Positions 1 through 8,665 of a stretch of DNA of 64,000 nt are shown in pieces (position 1 is the first letter of the stretch; every line of letters begins with the position of its first letter). The stretch is from an uncultured Clostridia bacterium. Lineage in GTDB: Bacteria; Bacillota; Clostridia; Christensenellales; Aristaeellaceae. Below the pieces are notes generated by a model. The model was not told the origin of the DNA. It did no database searches and was given only the letters and a program-made list of their open reading frames with translations. Made by a program: the position numbers and the translations under genes. The stretch is taken from assembly GCA_937894675.1 (NCBI GenBank), contig CALCQO010000023.1:124001-188000 (forward strand), written 5' to 3'.

Positions 1-9
1 CCTCTTTTT

Positions 10-579
10 TTATGCGCTGGCGCGCCGCATGTCCAGCGGAATATCCTGGGGTATGGATAATATTTCCCTGGCCAATTGAGCGGATTGCAGCCAGGCGTCC
101 CTGAATTCCGCGCTGGGCAGTATCAGGGGCATCCGGTGATGCACCGCCGCCACCGTTTCATTGGCGGGGCGTGTCAGAATCACGAACCGGGGGATGGATT
201 CCTGCAGTTTGTACAAGCCTGCCAGGAACATGTTTTTCGCTCCCTCAGGGTAAAAAAGAAAAGGTTTCTTTTCCTTGTTCCATTCATAGAAGGCGGTAAC
301 GGGAACCATGCACCTGGTTTCCTCCAGCATCGGGGCGTACAATGGGCTCTGATGCGCCGTTTCCGAACGGGCGTTGATCACCAGCCGCTGGACGCTGCTT
401 AGCTTAATACCAAACACCATGGGTTCCACAGTGTCTGAAGTGATGATGGGCGAAGCCAGGGAAGGCACAATATCCCCGCTTCTGACGGCGATAGGGGATT
501 GCGACGCGAGCGCTTTCGCCAGATAATCGCGCATTTCAATATTCTCTTCCTCTGTGGACACATGATACTTACCGCACAT
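10..579 (-). CDS. SOS response-associated peptidase family protein (SRAP/YedK/HMCES-like)
   Basis: A 189-residue SRAP-domain protein. Family members form a covalent thiazolidine link with abasic sites in single-stranded DNA and so shield them from strand breakage. The expected active-site residues are present: Cys2 straight after the initiator Met, the NARSET segment with Asn69, Glu99 in a YEW motif, and His147 in HHRMP. The length is slightly short for the family (about 190-230), but both ends look intact. It lies 9 bases downstream of dinB on the same strand, so it should be co-transcribed from the LexA-controlled dinB promoter. That places translesion synthesis and abasic-site protection in one SOS unit. 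Family assignment is firm; the activity is inferred from homology. Confidence 0.9.
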   Translation of the reverse strand: MCGKYHVSTEEENIEMRDYLAKALASQSPIAVRSGDIVPSLASPIITSDTVEPMVFGIKLSSVQRLVINARSETAHQSPLYAPMLEETRCMVPVTAFYEWNKEKKPFLFYPEGAKNMFLAGLYKLQESIPRFVILTRPANETVAAVHHRMPLILPSAEFRDAWLQSAQLAREILSIPQDIPLDMRRASA

Positions 580-588
580 ACGCTCTCC

Positions 589-1827
589 TCACTCTCTGCC
601 GTGCATGGCGCCCAGAGGCTGCATGGCATGGTCGTCCACCGGGTTTAAATCAGCCAGGCTGCTGTCCCATACAACAATACCACGGCGGACGGCGTTATGG
701 CCATAGCGCTTGCGGATCTCATCCAGCGCGCCGTCCAGCCGGTTGTTTTGCCGCCTGGCCGCGGGCAGCCATAAGTTTGTCTGCACGTCCTGGCAGGTGC
801 TGATGAGGCTGCCGCCGGCCACCCCCAGGGAACGCAGGGGGATTTCCCACTGATATGCTTCGTGTAGCAGGTGGACGGCGGCTTTGGCGATATCCTCCGC
901 CGCGTCAGTGGGTTGCTGCAGGCGCATCTGCCGGCCAAAACACATCAGGGATGTATCCCGCAGCGAAATCGACACGGTACTGCAGGCAACCTGGTGGCGG
1001 CGCATGCGCGCCGCGACGCTCTCGCACAACAGATAGAGGATGGATTTTGCCTCTTCCTCGCACCGGATATCATGGGGCGGTGTGGTGCTGTTGCCGATGG
1101 ATTTGATCTCGTCCGCTGTCTCAGGGGACAGCACCGGGGAGTTATCTTCCCCTCTTGCGAAAGCCTGGATGGTTAGTCCGTTTTTGCCAAAGGCCTGCAA
1201 CAGCAAATTGGTGTCGCACTGCGCGAGCTGGCCGATGGTGTGGATGCCCATCTGCGCCAGGCGTTTTTTTGTCGCCCTGCCCACAAACAACAGGTCGTCA
1301 ACGGACCTGATCCAGACCTTCTCCCGAAAGTTTTCCGGCGTTATCACGGTGGTAGCATCCGGTTTGCGCATCTCCGAACCCAGTTTGGCAAACACCTTGT
1401 TGTAACTAACGCCCACGGAGGTGGTGATGCCCAGCTCCTCTTTGGCTGCCTGCCGGATGCGAGCGGCGATTTCTTCCCCGCTAAGGGCGTGATGGCTTAC
1501 ATCCAGCCAGCTTTCGTCCAGGCCGAAGGGTTCAACAAAGGGGGTGTATTGCCGGCAGATGGAGCGCAGGCCTCGGGAATAATCAAGGTACACTTTATGA
1601 CGGGCGTGAATCAGCATAAGCTGCGGGCATTTCTTTTTCGCCTCCCAGAGCACTTCTCCAGTAAAAATGCCGTATGCCTTGGCCTCGGGCGATTTTGCCA
1701 GCACGATGCCATGGCGCAGGTTCGGGTCGCCGCAGACAACCAAAGGCTTGCCGCGCAGGTGCGGATTGGCGGCCAGCTCAATGGTCGCGTAAAAGCTGTT
1801 GCAGTCACAATGAAGAATGGTACGCAT
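589..1827 (-). CDS. dinB: Y-family DNA polymerase (DinB/UmuC-like)
   Basis: Error-prone translesion polymerase of the Y family, about 412 residues from the chosen start. The first catalytic Asp is in ILHCDCNSF (Asp8) and the second acidic pair in FGLDESWLD (Asp104, Glu105). The thumb and little-finger regions follow to the C-terminus. The open frame extends a further 28 codons upstream to 1911, but that extension would cross the -10 box and LexA operator, so the ATG at 1827 (MRTILHCD) is preferred. It is divergent from metG. The active-site context (DCNSFY, DESW) differs from classical DinB (DMDAFFA, DEAY) and resembles a common Bacillota subgroup. Whether it acts as Pol IV or Pol V cannot be decided from sequence alone. 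Confidence 0.9.
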   Translation of the reverse strand: MRTILHCDCNSFYATIELAANPHLRGKPLVVCGDPNLRHGIVLAKSPEAKAYGIFTGEVLWEAKKKCPQLMLIHARHKVYLDYSRGLRSICRQYTPFVEPFGLDESWLDVSHHALSGEEIAARIRQAAKEELGITTSVGVSYNKVFAKLGSEMRKPDATTVITPENFREKVWIRSVDDLLFVGRATKKRLAQMGIHTIGQLAQCDTNLLLQAFGKNGLTIQAFARGEDNSPVLSPETADEIKSIGNSTTPPHDIRCEEEAKSILYLLCESVAARMRRHQVACSTVSISLRDTSLMCFGRQMRLQQPTDAAEDIAKAAVHLLHEAYQWEIPLRSLGVAGGSLISTCQDVQTNLWLPAARRQNNRLDGALDEIRKRYGHNAVRRGIVVWDSSLADLNPVDDHAMQPLGAMHGRE

Positions 1828-1842
1828 ACAAAACCCCATAAC

Positions 1843-1886
1843 GAGAACTAATGTTCTCATTATAGCACAAGTTGACTCTGGCGCAA
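1843..1886 (-). promoter_or_regulatory. dinB promoter with LexA (SOS) operator
   Basis: Read on the minus strand, TTGCGC (1886-1881), a 16-base spacer and a perfect TATAAT (1864-1859) form a promoter. Directly downstream is the perfect dyad GAGAAC-ATTA-GTTCTC (1858-1843), which contains the Gram-positive LexA core GAAC-N4-GTTC. The operator covers the expected transcription start, the usual geometry for LexA repression. It should control dinB and the SRAP gene together. Confidence 0.85.
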
Positions 1887-1940
1887 GGGGGGATTTCATC
1901 CAACCATACACGGGCGTTTAGCGCTTACAACCGCCTCCCC

Positions 1941-1969
1941 TTGACCGACATCTGGCTTCTTCGTATAAT
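1941..1969 (+). promoter_or_regulatory. metG promoter
   Basis: TTGACC (1941-1946), a 17-base spacer and a perfect TATAAT (1964-1969) lie 30 bases before the metG start. The predicted transcription start near 1976 leaves a short leader carrying the GGAAGGGG ribosome-binding site. Confidence 0.85.
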
Positions 1970-1999
1970 AACTGCGAAATCATGGAAGGGGCGAATGAG

Positions 2000-3958
2000 A
2001 TGGCGGACAAAAAGACTTTCTACATTACAACGCCGATTTATTATCCGAGCGGATCGATGCACATCGGCCACACCTACACAACGGTGGCGGCTGATACCAT
2101 GACCCGCTTTAAAAAGATGACAGGGTATGACACCTATTTTCTGACAGGCACTGACGAGCATGGGCAGAAGATTGAACGCAAGGCAGCCGACGCTGGTCTT
2201 GACCCAAAGAGCTATATTGATCCCATTGTCGCCGAAACCAAAGCCCTATGGGAAATGATGGAAATCGAGTATGACGATTTTATCCGCACCACAGATGAGC
2301 GGCATGTTCAGGTTGTGCAGAAGATTTTTAAACAATTCTATGATCAGGGCGACATTTACAAGAGTGAGTATGAAGGCCAGTACTGCGCGGATTGCGAGGC
2401 TTTCTGGACGCCCACGCAGTTGAAAGAAGGAAACGCCTGCCCCGATTGCGGACGGCCCACGGAGCTGGTGCGGGAAGAGAGCTATTTCTTCAAAATGAGC
2501 AAGTATCAGGACTGGCTGATTGAATACATCCAGAATAATCCGGAGTTTATCCAGCCTGTCAGCCGCGCCAACGAAATGCTGCATAACTTCCTGCGCCCGG
2601 GTTTGCAGGATCTGTGCGTCAGCCGCACTTCCTTCAAGTGGGGCGTGCAGGTGGATTTTGATCCCCGGCATGTTGTGTATGTATGGATTGATGCCTTGTC
2701 CAATTACATCACAGCACTTGGATACGGGACGCAGGATGACAGCCTGATGCGGCGCTACTGGCCGGCGGATGTGCAGTTGGTGGGCAAGGAAATTGTCCGT
2801 TTCCATACCATTTACTGGCCGATCATGCTGCACGCGCTGGGGCTACCCTTGCCCAAGCAGGTATTTGCCCATGGCTGGCTGCTCTTTGGCAACGACAAAA
2901 TGAGCAAGTCCAAAGGGAATGTGGCCTATCCCCAACCCATCGTGCAGCGCTACGGCGCGGACCCCCTGCGCTACTATCTGATGCGGGAAATGCCCTTTGG
3001 CTCGGACGGCAACTATACCAACGAAGCGCTGATTAACCGCATCAACGCGGACTTGGTCAACGATTTGGGCAACCTGGTCAGCAGAACCTCAGCGATGATT
3101 ATCAAGTATTTTGACGGTGCTCTGCCCCAAGACGGCAAGGTTGAAGCAGTGGACGAAAAGCTGCGGGAGCTTGTGCTGCAGCTTCCTTCCGAAGTGGAAA
3201 AACAGATGGATCAGCTGCAGTTTTCACAGGCGCTGGTTGAAGTTTGGCGCGTGATCAGTGAATGCAACAAGTATATCGATGTTACACAGCCCTGGGTGCT
3301 GGGCAAAGACGAAGCGATGAAGGAACGGCTGGGTACGGTGCTGTATACCCTCGCGGAGAGTCTGCGCTTTGTCGCGGTCATCCTGTGGCCATTTATGCCG
3401 GCGACGCCCGAAAGAATCTATGAGCAAATCGGTGTGGCCCAGCAGGAGCAGAAAACCTGGGATTCGCTGAAACACTTTGGCATGCTGAAGGCCGGCACAA
3501 AAATACAGCGGAAGGAAGCCTTGTTCCCCAGGCTGGATGTGCAGGCGGAATTGGAAGCCCTGGCGGGGGATACGAGCCCTGCTGAAGCAAGCGTTAAGCA
3601 AGAGACGGAACCGGAAAAAGTCCAGGATTCGATGATTACCATTGACGACTTTGACAAGCTTACCTTGCGTGCCGCTCGTGTTGTTGCCTGTGAGAACGTA
3701 CCTAAAAGCGACAAACTGCTCAAACTGACATTATCCCTGGGGAATGAGCAGCGGACGGTCTTGTCGGGCATAGCGCAGCATTACAAGCCGGAGGATATCG
3801 TTGGCAAACAGGTTGTGCTGCTGGCAAACCTTGCCCCCCGAAAAATGCGCGGGGTCCTCTCGGAGGGAATGGTGCTATGCGCGGCAACCCAGGATGATTC
3901 GCAGCTGAAACTGTTGACGGTAGACGGGGATATGGCAGACGGCGCGTACATCAGCTGA
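2000..3958 (+). CDS. metG: Methionine--tRNA ligase
   Basis: Class I methionyl-tRNA synthetase, 652 residues, which charges tRNA-Met in the cytoplasm. An HIGH-type motif (HIGHTY) is near the N-terminus. A zinc knuckle has Cys129, Cys132, Cys147 and Cys150, and KMSKS is at 300-304. The last ~105 residues form an EMAP-II/Trbp111-type tRNA-binding domain (DFDKLTLRAARV through APRKMRG), as in other dimeric bacterial MetG proteins. An earlier ATG at 1982 lacks a ribosome-binding site, whereas the ATG at 2000 sits behind GGAAGGGG, so the latter is chosen. The stop overlaps the tatD start (TGATG), indicating translational coupling. Confidence 0.97.
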   Translation: MADKKTFYITTPIYYPSGSMHIGHTYTTVAADTMTRFKKMTGYDTYFLTGTDEHGQKIERKAADAGLDPKSYIDPIVAETKALWEMMEIEYDDFIRTTDERHVQVVQKIFKQFYDQGDIYKSEYEGQYCADCEAFWTPTQLKEGNACPDCGRPTELVREESYFFKMSKYQDWLIEYIQNNPEFIQPVSRANEMLHNFLRPGLQDLCVSRTSFKWGVQVDFDPRHVVYVWIDALSNYITALGYGTQDDSLMRRYWPADVQLVGKEIVRFHTIYWPIMLHALGLPLPKQVFAHGWLLFGNDKMSKSKGNVAYPQPIVQRYGADPLRYYLMREMPFGSDGNYTNEALINRINADLVNDLGNLVSRTSAMIIKYFDGALPQDGKVEAVDEKLRELVLQLPSEVEKQMDQLQFSQALVEVWRVISECNKYIDVTQPWVLGKDEAMKERLGTVLYTLAESLRFVAVILWPFMPATPERIYEQIGVAQQEQKTWDSLKHFGMLKAGTKIQRKEALFPRLDVQAELEALAGDTSPAEASVKQETEPEKVQDSMITIDDFDKLTLRAARVVACENVPKSDKLLKLTLSLGNEQRTVLSGIAQHYKPEDIVGKQVVLLANLAPRKMRGVLSEGMVLCAATQDDSQLKLLTVDGDMADGAYIS

Positions 3959-4734
3959 TGATCAGGTTATTTGACAGCCACTGCCATCTGGATGATGAGC
4001 GGTTTGACGGCGATGTTCAGGAAGTGCTCAGCCGCATGGCGGAGTATGGTGTGACAGCCTGCACCTGTGTCGGCAGCGATTTGCCTACCAGCGAAAAATG
4101 CATGGGTCTGGCTAAGCAAAACGATATGGTATATGCCGCGGTTGGCATTCATCCCCATGAAGCAAAAACCGCGGAAACCGGATACCTGCGGCAGCTGGAA
4201 GAATGGCTGTCGCAGAATTATGTTGTTGCCCTTGGGGAGATTGGTTTGGATTACTATTATGACCATTCCCCCCGGGATGTGCAGCAGCGTGTTTTAGCCG
4301 AGCAGCTGGAATTGGCTTACCATTTGAATGTGCCTGTGATTCTGCATGTCAGGGATGCCCATGGCGATGTTCTGGATATACTAAGGAACAGGAAAGACCG
4401 CTTAAGCGGCGGGATTGTTCATTGCTATTCGGGCAGCGCGGACAGCGCGCAGGAATACCTGCAAATGGGGTACTATCTTTCCTTTGCCGGGCCTGTTACC
4501 TACAAGAACGCAAAAAAACCGAATGAGGCGGCTTTGGCTGTCCCTCTTAACCGGCTGCTGATCGAGACGGACAGCCCGTATCTTGCACCAGTACCGCTGC
4601 GGGGAAAAAGAAACGAGCCGGCCAACGTCCGTTTTGTTTGCGATCACCTGGCCGCGCTGCGGGGAACAGCTTCCCAGGAAATGGCGAAAATTACCTTTCA
4701 GAATGCCTGTAGGGTTTACGGCCTTCATTTGTGA
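3958..4734 (+). CDS. tatD: TatD family metal-dependent deoxyribonuclease
   Basis: A 258-residue TIM-barrel hydrolase of the TatD/YcfH family. The metal-binding SHCHLD motif has His8 and His10; GEIGLDYYYD, LHVRDA and ETDSPYLAP follow in the family order. TatD enzymes remove nucleotides 3' to 5' from single-stranded or damaged DNA. The start overlaps the metG stop by one base. The metG-tatD pairing is common in Bacillota, where ksgA or an rnmV gene often follows; here maf follows instead, under its own promoter. Confidence 0.93.
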   Translation: MIRLFDSHCHLDDERFDGDVQEVLSRMAEYGVTACTCVGSDLPTSEKCMGLAKQNDMVYAAVGIHPHEAKTAETGYLRQLEEWLSQNYVVALGEIGLDYYYDHSPRDVQQRVLAEQLELAYHLNVPVILHVRDAHGDVLDILRNRKDRLSGGIVHCYSGSADSAQEYLQMGYYLSFAGPVTYKNAKKPNEAALAVPLNRLLIETDSPYLAPVPLRGKRNEPANVRFVCDHLAALRGTASQEMAKITFQNACRVYGLHL

Positions 4735-4773
4735 CAAAAATGCTAACAATTACGAACAATTGTACCTTAACAT

Positions 4774-4802
4774 CTTCATTTGTATGAAATATGTGTTATA
4801 AT
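4774..4802 (+). promoter_or_regulatory. Promoter of the maf-mre operon
   Basis: A perfect TATAAT at 4797-4802 is preceded by TG one base upstream (extended -10). The -35 is weak, with CTTCAT at 4774-4779 at 17-base spacing. Transcription should start near 4809, after the ATG at 4808 of the longer maf frame, which argues for the downstream start at 4835. Confidence 0.7.
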
Positions 4803-4834
4803 GACAAATGTACTCTGTGAAGGGTGGTTTCCGC

Positions 4835-5425
4835 ATGCCTCATGATGCTCTGATACTGGCTTCCTCTTCGCCCCGAAGGCAGGAACTTTTGACTTCCATG
4901 GGGATTCCCTTCGAGGTACACCCTGCTGATGTGGATGAGGATGTCAACGGCCATCCGCAGGAGGTTGTCCTACTGCTGGCACAGAGAAAAGCGCAGGCAT
5001 TGCGCCCCCAATTCCCGCACCGATACATCCTGGCAGCAGATACGCTGGTTTCCCTTGATGGCAGGATATTTGGAAAGCCAAAAGATGAGTTGGTCGCCCA
5101 GCGGATGATTCAGGAATTGCAGGGGAAATGGCACGAGGTGCATTCAGGCGTTTGTCTGATCGCGCCGGGGGAAGAAGCAGCCGACGCGCGTCATGCGATG
5201 ACAAAGGTGCACTTTGCTCCATTAACAGAGGATGAAGTGAGCACCTATGTCGCCTCGGGGGAGCCCTTTGGCAAAGCAGGCGCTTACGCCATCCAAGGCA
5301 GGGCAGGCATGTTTGTTACGGAGATTATCGGGAGCTTTTCTAATGTCATCGGCTTGCCGACAGCCCTCGTAAGGCAGATGCTGATCTCTCATCGTTATCC
5401 ATTCCAAAAAGAACAGGTTGTGTGA
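4835..5425 (+). CDS. maf: Maf family nucleotide pyrophosphatase
   Basis: A 196-residue Maf/YhdE-type nucleoside triphosphate pyrophosphatase. The phosphate-binding segment ASSSPRRQELL is at the N-terminus, ADTLVSLDG carries the catalytic Asp, and GKAGAYAIQG is near the C-terminus. Family members hydrolyse dTTP/UTP or modified nucleotides and have been linked to septum control. The frame opens at 4808, but that ATG lies upstream of the predicted transcript start. The ATG at 4835 follows AAGGGTGG and gives a normal length. It is the first gene of the maf-mreBCD-mrdA-minD-rodA run, the same order as in Bacillus and many Clostridia. Confidence 0.92.
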   Translation: MPHDALILASSSPRRQELLTSMGIPFEVHPADVDEDVNGHPQEVVLLLAQRKAQALRPQFPHRYILAADTLVSLDGRIFGKPKDELVAQRMIQELQGKWHEVHSGVCLIAPGEEAADARHAMTKVHFAPLTEDEVSTYVASGEPFGKAGAYAIQGRAGMFVTEIIGSFSNVIGLPTALVRQMLISHRYPFQKEQVV

Positions 5426-5426
5426 A

Positions 5427-6467
5427 ATGCCCATTATTGCGCCCGATATCGGGATTGATTTAGGAACATCCAATACCCTTGTCTACGTCAGTCATAAGGG
5501 TATTTTAATCAACGAACCAACCCTGCTGATAGTTTCGGGCGGCACCAAACGCACGCTGCGGGCAATCGGCGCGGACGCCCGCGCTCTGGTAGGCAGAACA
5601 ACAGGCGGCGATGTGGCGGTGCGCCCCTTGCGGGACGGTACGGTAAAAGAGTATGAAATGACGGAAACGATTCTGCGCTATTTCATAAGAAAAGCAATTG
5701 GCGTTTCCCAACTCTTGAAGCCCCGGGTGTATATCACCGTTCCCTGTCATATTTCACCGGTTGAGCGTCGGGTGGTGCGCGAGGCAGCGCTTAACGCAGG
5801 CGCGCGAAAAAACTCGGTGCATTTGATTGACAAGCCCTTTGCGTCCGCCTTCGGCTCAGATTTGCCTGTTTTCCAGCCGGAAGGCAGCATGGTAGTGGAC
5901 ATAGGCGGAGGGACAACAGAAGTCGCGCTGATTTCTATCGGCGGTATCGTCTGCTCTAAGTCGATCAAGGTTGGCGGCATCAAAATGGATGAAGCTATCA
6001 TTGAGTTTATCCGGCATGATTACAATATGCTCATTGGCGACCGTATGGCGGAGGACCTGAAGACGGACTGGGGCTCCGCACTGCCCGTAAAAGAAGATCG
6101 CAAGGTGATGATCCGCGGACGGGATTTGATTACCGGTTTGCCGCAGACCGCCGAAATCACTTCGGCTAAGATTTATGAAGCACTAAAGGAACCCTGCGGA
6201 AAAATCCTGCAGGCTATCACCAGCGTGCTGGAAAAAGCGCCGCCGGAATTGGCGGGGGATGTTTTACGCAAAGGCATCTACCTCATGGGGGGCGGTTCCC
6301 AGCTCTACGGAATTGAGCATTACTTGGCAGGGGAATTGGGCTTGCCTGTTAACTTAGCCAAGGATCCCATGATATGCGCTGTAAACGGTGTAGGGCAGTT
6401 AGCGGAGAAACCGGAATTGCTAAGCCGAATCGGCCGATCCAACTTCATGAAAGACGAGGAAGATTAA
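5427..6467 (+). CDS. mreB: Rod shape-determining protein MreB
   Basis: Bacterial actin, 346 residues. It polymerises in short membrane-bound filaments that orient the elongation machinery. Visible actin-fold motifs are GIDLGTSNTLVYV (phosphate 1), VVDIGGGTTEVALIS (phosphate 2) and LMGGGSQLYGI (adenosine). The frame could begin three codons earlier at a TTG, but MPIIAPDIGID from the ATG at 5427 fits the family. The start is two bases after the maf stop. The adjacent mreC and mreD are the usual partners. Confidence 0.96.
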   Translation: MPIIAPDIGIDLGTSNTLVYVSHKGILINEPTLLIVSGGTKRTLRAIGADARALVGRTTGGDVAVRPLRDGTVKEYEMTETILRYFIRKAIGVSQLLKPRVYITVPCHISPVERRVVREAALNAGARKNSVHLIDKPFASAFGSDLPVFQPEGSMVVDIGGGTTEVALISIGGIVCSKSIKVGGIKMDEAIIEFIRHDYNMLIGDRMAEDLKTDWGSALPVKEDRKVMIRGRDLITGLPQTAEITSAKIYEALKEPCGKILQAITSVLEKAPPELAGDVLRKGIYLMGGGSQLYGIEHYLAGELGLPVNLAKDPMICAVNGVGQLAEKPELLSRIGRSNFMKDEED

Positions 6468-6473
6468 AGGCGC

Positions 6474-7688
6474 ATGGCACGATCCCGCAAACCTGACAAA
6501 AAGAAAGAGCGGAAGAAACCGGAGCAGAAGCGGCGATTGTCACAAATCGTCGGATTTGCTATTATGCTTGCACTTTTGGTTGTCATCGTATCCATGATCG
6601 CATCCCAATTCTTCCCTGATTTCACCTTCCTGGACGCGCCGCGTCAAATGGTGGCCAGAGTAATAACCCCGGTGCAGAGAACCTTTGCCGGTGCGACCGA
6701 CGCGGCTGTGGAATACCTGCGAAAGTTGAAATACCGCAGTACGCTGGAAGAAGAATACGAGAAACTGCAGGAAAAAGTGGATGAGCTGACAGACCGGGCG
6801 ATGCGTGTGGAAGCGCTGGAATATGAGCTGTCCCAACTGGCTGACCTCAACGACGAAATCCAGAACAACCCGCGGATGGACGGCATCAAGGCGAATATCA
6901 TCGCGCGGGATACCAGCAACTATACCTATACGCTGACCATTGACGCGGGCTCCAACCAGGGTGTGCAAAACTACATGGCGGTAGCCATCCCCGGGGCGTT
7001 AATCGGCTATACCTACGATGTCAAGCCAAGCAGCGCTTCCGTGATGGGCATCATCGACGCCAATTGCTCCATCGCCGCCCTGATTGAATCAAGCCGCGAT
7101 GAAGGCACATTGCGGGGTACCCTTTCCATCAACGGGCAGAATGAGTGCCGCATGTACTACCTGTCGTATTCGACATTGCCTCGCCCCGGTGACCGGGTGG
7201 TTACCTCCGGTGTAGGCATGGAGTTTCCCAAGGGAATCCCGATTGGGTATGTCCGGGAAAGCACAAGAGGGCTGGAGGATAACAAGCAATATATCGTGGT
7301 TGACCCGATAGCCGACTTTGAGCATTTGGAGTATGTCATCGTATACCGCTACCGCCCCACCCAGGCTGAGACGGCGGACAACCGGGGAACGCTGTCTGAG
7401 GCGACCTTTATCCCGCTGCCCACCGCTATCCCGCTTCCTACCTTTATCGGCCAGAAAACCGCGCTGACCCCGGAACCAAGCCCCACGGTTGACCCGGAGG
7501 CGGAGACGCCCACACCCTCCCCAACATCGTTTACACCGACAACATTGAGCCCGGAAGACCAGGTGATTTATAACGAAAGGGTAACCGCCGAGCCGACCGC
7601 GGAAATTCCGGAGATGCCGACACCTACACCTTCCCCTGAACCGACCGCGACATTCTCTGTCGAGCAAATGACCGTGGAGGACGATTAG
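6474..7688 (+). CDS. mreC: Rod shape-determining protein MreC, with long Pro/Thr-rich tail
   Basis: Bitopic MreC, 404 residues. A very basic cytoplasmic N-terminus (residues 1-25) precedes one transmembrane helix (about 27-46). A coiled coil (about 75-125) and the paired beta-barrel domain (about 130-290) follow, the latter with TIDAGSNQGVQ and GDRVVTSGVG. MreC activates PBP2-RodA. The last ~100 residues are an unusual low-complexity Pro/Thr/Glu-rich extension with repeated PTPSP-like units. This makes the protein longer than typical MreC (270-320) and probably gives a disordered extracellular tail. The start follows mreB by 6 bases and the stop overlaps the mreD GTG start. Confidence 0.93.
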   Translation: MARSRKPDKKKERKKPEQKRRLSQIVGFAIMLALLVVIVSMIASQFFPDFTFLDAPRQMVARVITPVQRTFAGATDAAVEYLRKLKYRSTLEEEYEKLQEKVDELTDRAMRVEALEYELSQLADLNDEIQNNPRMDGIKANIIARDTSNYTYTLTIDAGSNQGVQNYMAVAIPGALIGYTYDVKPSSASVMGIIDANCSIAALIESSRDEGTLRGTLSINGQNECRMYYLSYSTLPRPGDRVVTSGVGMEFPKGIPIGYVRESTRGLEDNKQYIVVDPIADFEHLEYVIVYRYRPTQAETADNRGTLSEATFIPLPTAIPLPTFIGQKTALTPEPSPTVDPEAETPTPSPTSFTPTTLSPEDQVIYNERVTAEPTAEIPEMPTPTPSPEPTATFSVEQMTVEDD

Positions 7689-8665
7689 TGCTCAGAAGCC
7701 TGCCCAGAGTAAAAAGTATCGGTATTTCCACGCGGAGACTGATCAAGACCGTTTTTCTTGTTCTGCTGTTCTATTTGCTGCAGACAACCGTGATGCCTTA
7801 CCTGAAAATCTGGGGCGTAATGGCGAATTTAAACATGGTGATTATCGCCATTTTAACTGTTTCCCTGGGGAAAAAGTACGCCTTCGCTTCTGCCGCTACC
7901 ATCGGCATCATCATGGAGTCCATGAGCCGCAACATCAACTCCTTTTATATCATTATTTATCCGACATTAGCCCTCATTTTTGCCCAGGTTTTCGCGGACA
8001 TGAGCGATGTCAAGCGCGAGTTCAGGCGTGTCCAGCTGAAGAGTGAAGAAGACAATGAAAAGCTGAAAAGCGCCATTACCAAGGGAAAGAAACGCTTCCG
8101 TCTGAAACTGAAACGAACATCTCCGGACGATCTGAACCCTCATCTGAGAATCCTGCTCAATGCTGTCGCCCTGCACGCGTCCTATGAAGTGATTATGATG
8201 CTTTACGCGGTGCTTAATGGCATACCGCTTACCTTTCATCATATCTTTAACCTATTCAAAGCGACGTCGTACACAGCTTTCAGCTGTATCCTGATGTTTC
8301 CTGTGCGGTCCTTTCTGGGAATGTACCCCAAACGTGTTGTGAAGCAGGTTGGGGACGATTTGGATACGTACCAGGAGAATTATTCCAGGACTGACTGGAA
8401 AATGATTGCCATGATACCGGACAACCCGACCGCGGAATCCCTGCATGGATTTGAATTGAGGCGGGATGGGGATGTGGAAAAAATCAGTATGAAACCCGCG
8501 CCTTCTGAAGCGGATGGAGCACATCAAGAGGACGAAGCATCCAAAGAAGCACCGGCTCAGAAGATACTAAAAATCAAAACAACAAAGAGCTTGAGAAAAC
8601 CAAAACACAGATTAAAGATCTTTACCAAAAAGCCAGAGAAGGGGGAAATAGAGAATGAAAGTTGA
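7688..8665 (+). CDS. mreD: MreD-like rod shape-determining membrane protein (enlarged)
   Basis: A 325-residue integral membrane protein in the mreD position. N-terminal hydrophobic helices (about 18-95) carry MreD-like features such as LLQTTVMPYLKIWGVMANLNM. A strongly basic, Lys/Arg-rich cytoplasmic loop (about 112-145) interrupts the membrane part, then further helices run to about 210. The last ~110 residues are polar and highly charged. Ordinary MreD is about 160-180 residues, so this one has both an insert and a long tail. It starts with GTG overlapping the mreC TAG, and its end overlaps the PBP2 start by 11 bases. The assignment rests on position plus hydrophobic pattern. Confidence 0.8.
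   Translation: MLRSLPRVKSIGISTRRLIKTVFLVLLFYLLQTTVMPYLKIWGVMANLNMVIIAILTVSLGKKYAFASAATIGIIMESMSRNINSFYIIIYPTLALIFAQVFADMSDVKREFRRVQLKSEEDNEKLKSAITKGKKRFRLKLKRTSPDDLNPHLRILLNAVALHASYEVIMMLYAVLNGIPLTFHHIFNLFKATSYTAFSCILMFPVRSFLGMYPKRVVKQVGDDLDTYQENYSRTDWKMIAMIPDNPTAESLHGFELRRDGDVEKISMKPAPSEADGAHQEDEASKEAPAQKILKIKTTKSLRKPKHRLKIFTKKPEKGEIENES

Noticed and set aside
1982..1999. Upstream ATG for metG
   Set aside because: No ribosome-binding site precedes it and the added residues are not homologous; ATG 2000 follows GGAAGGGG.
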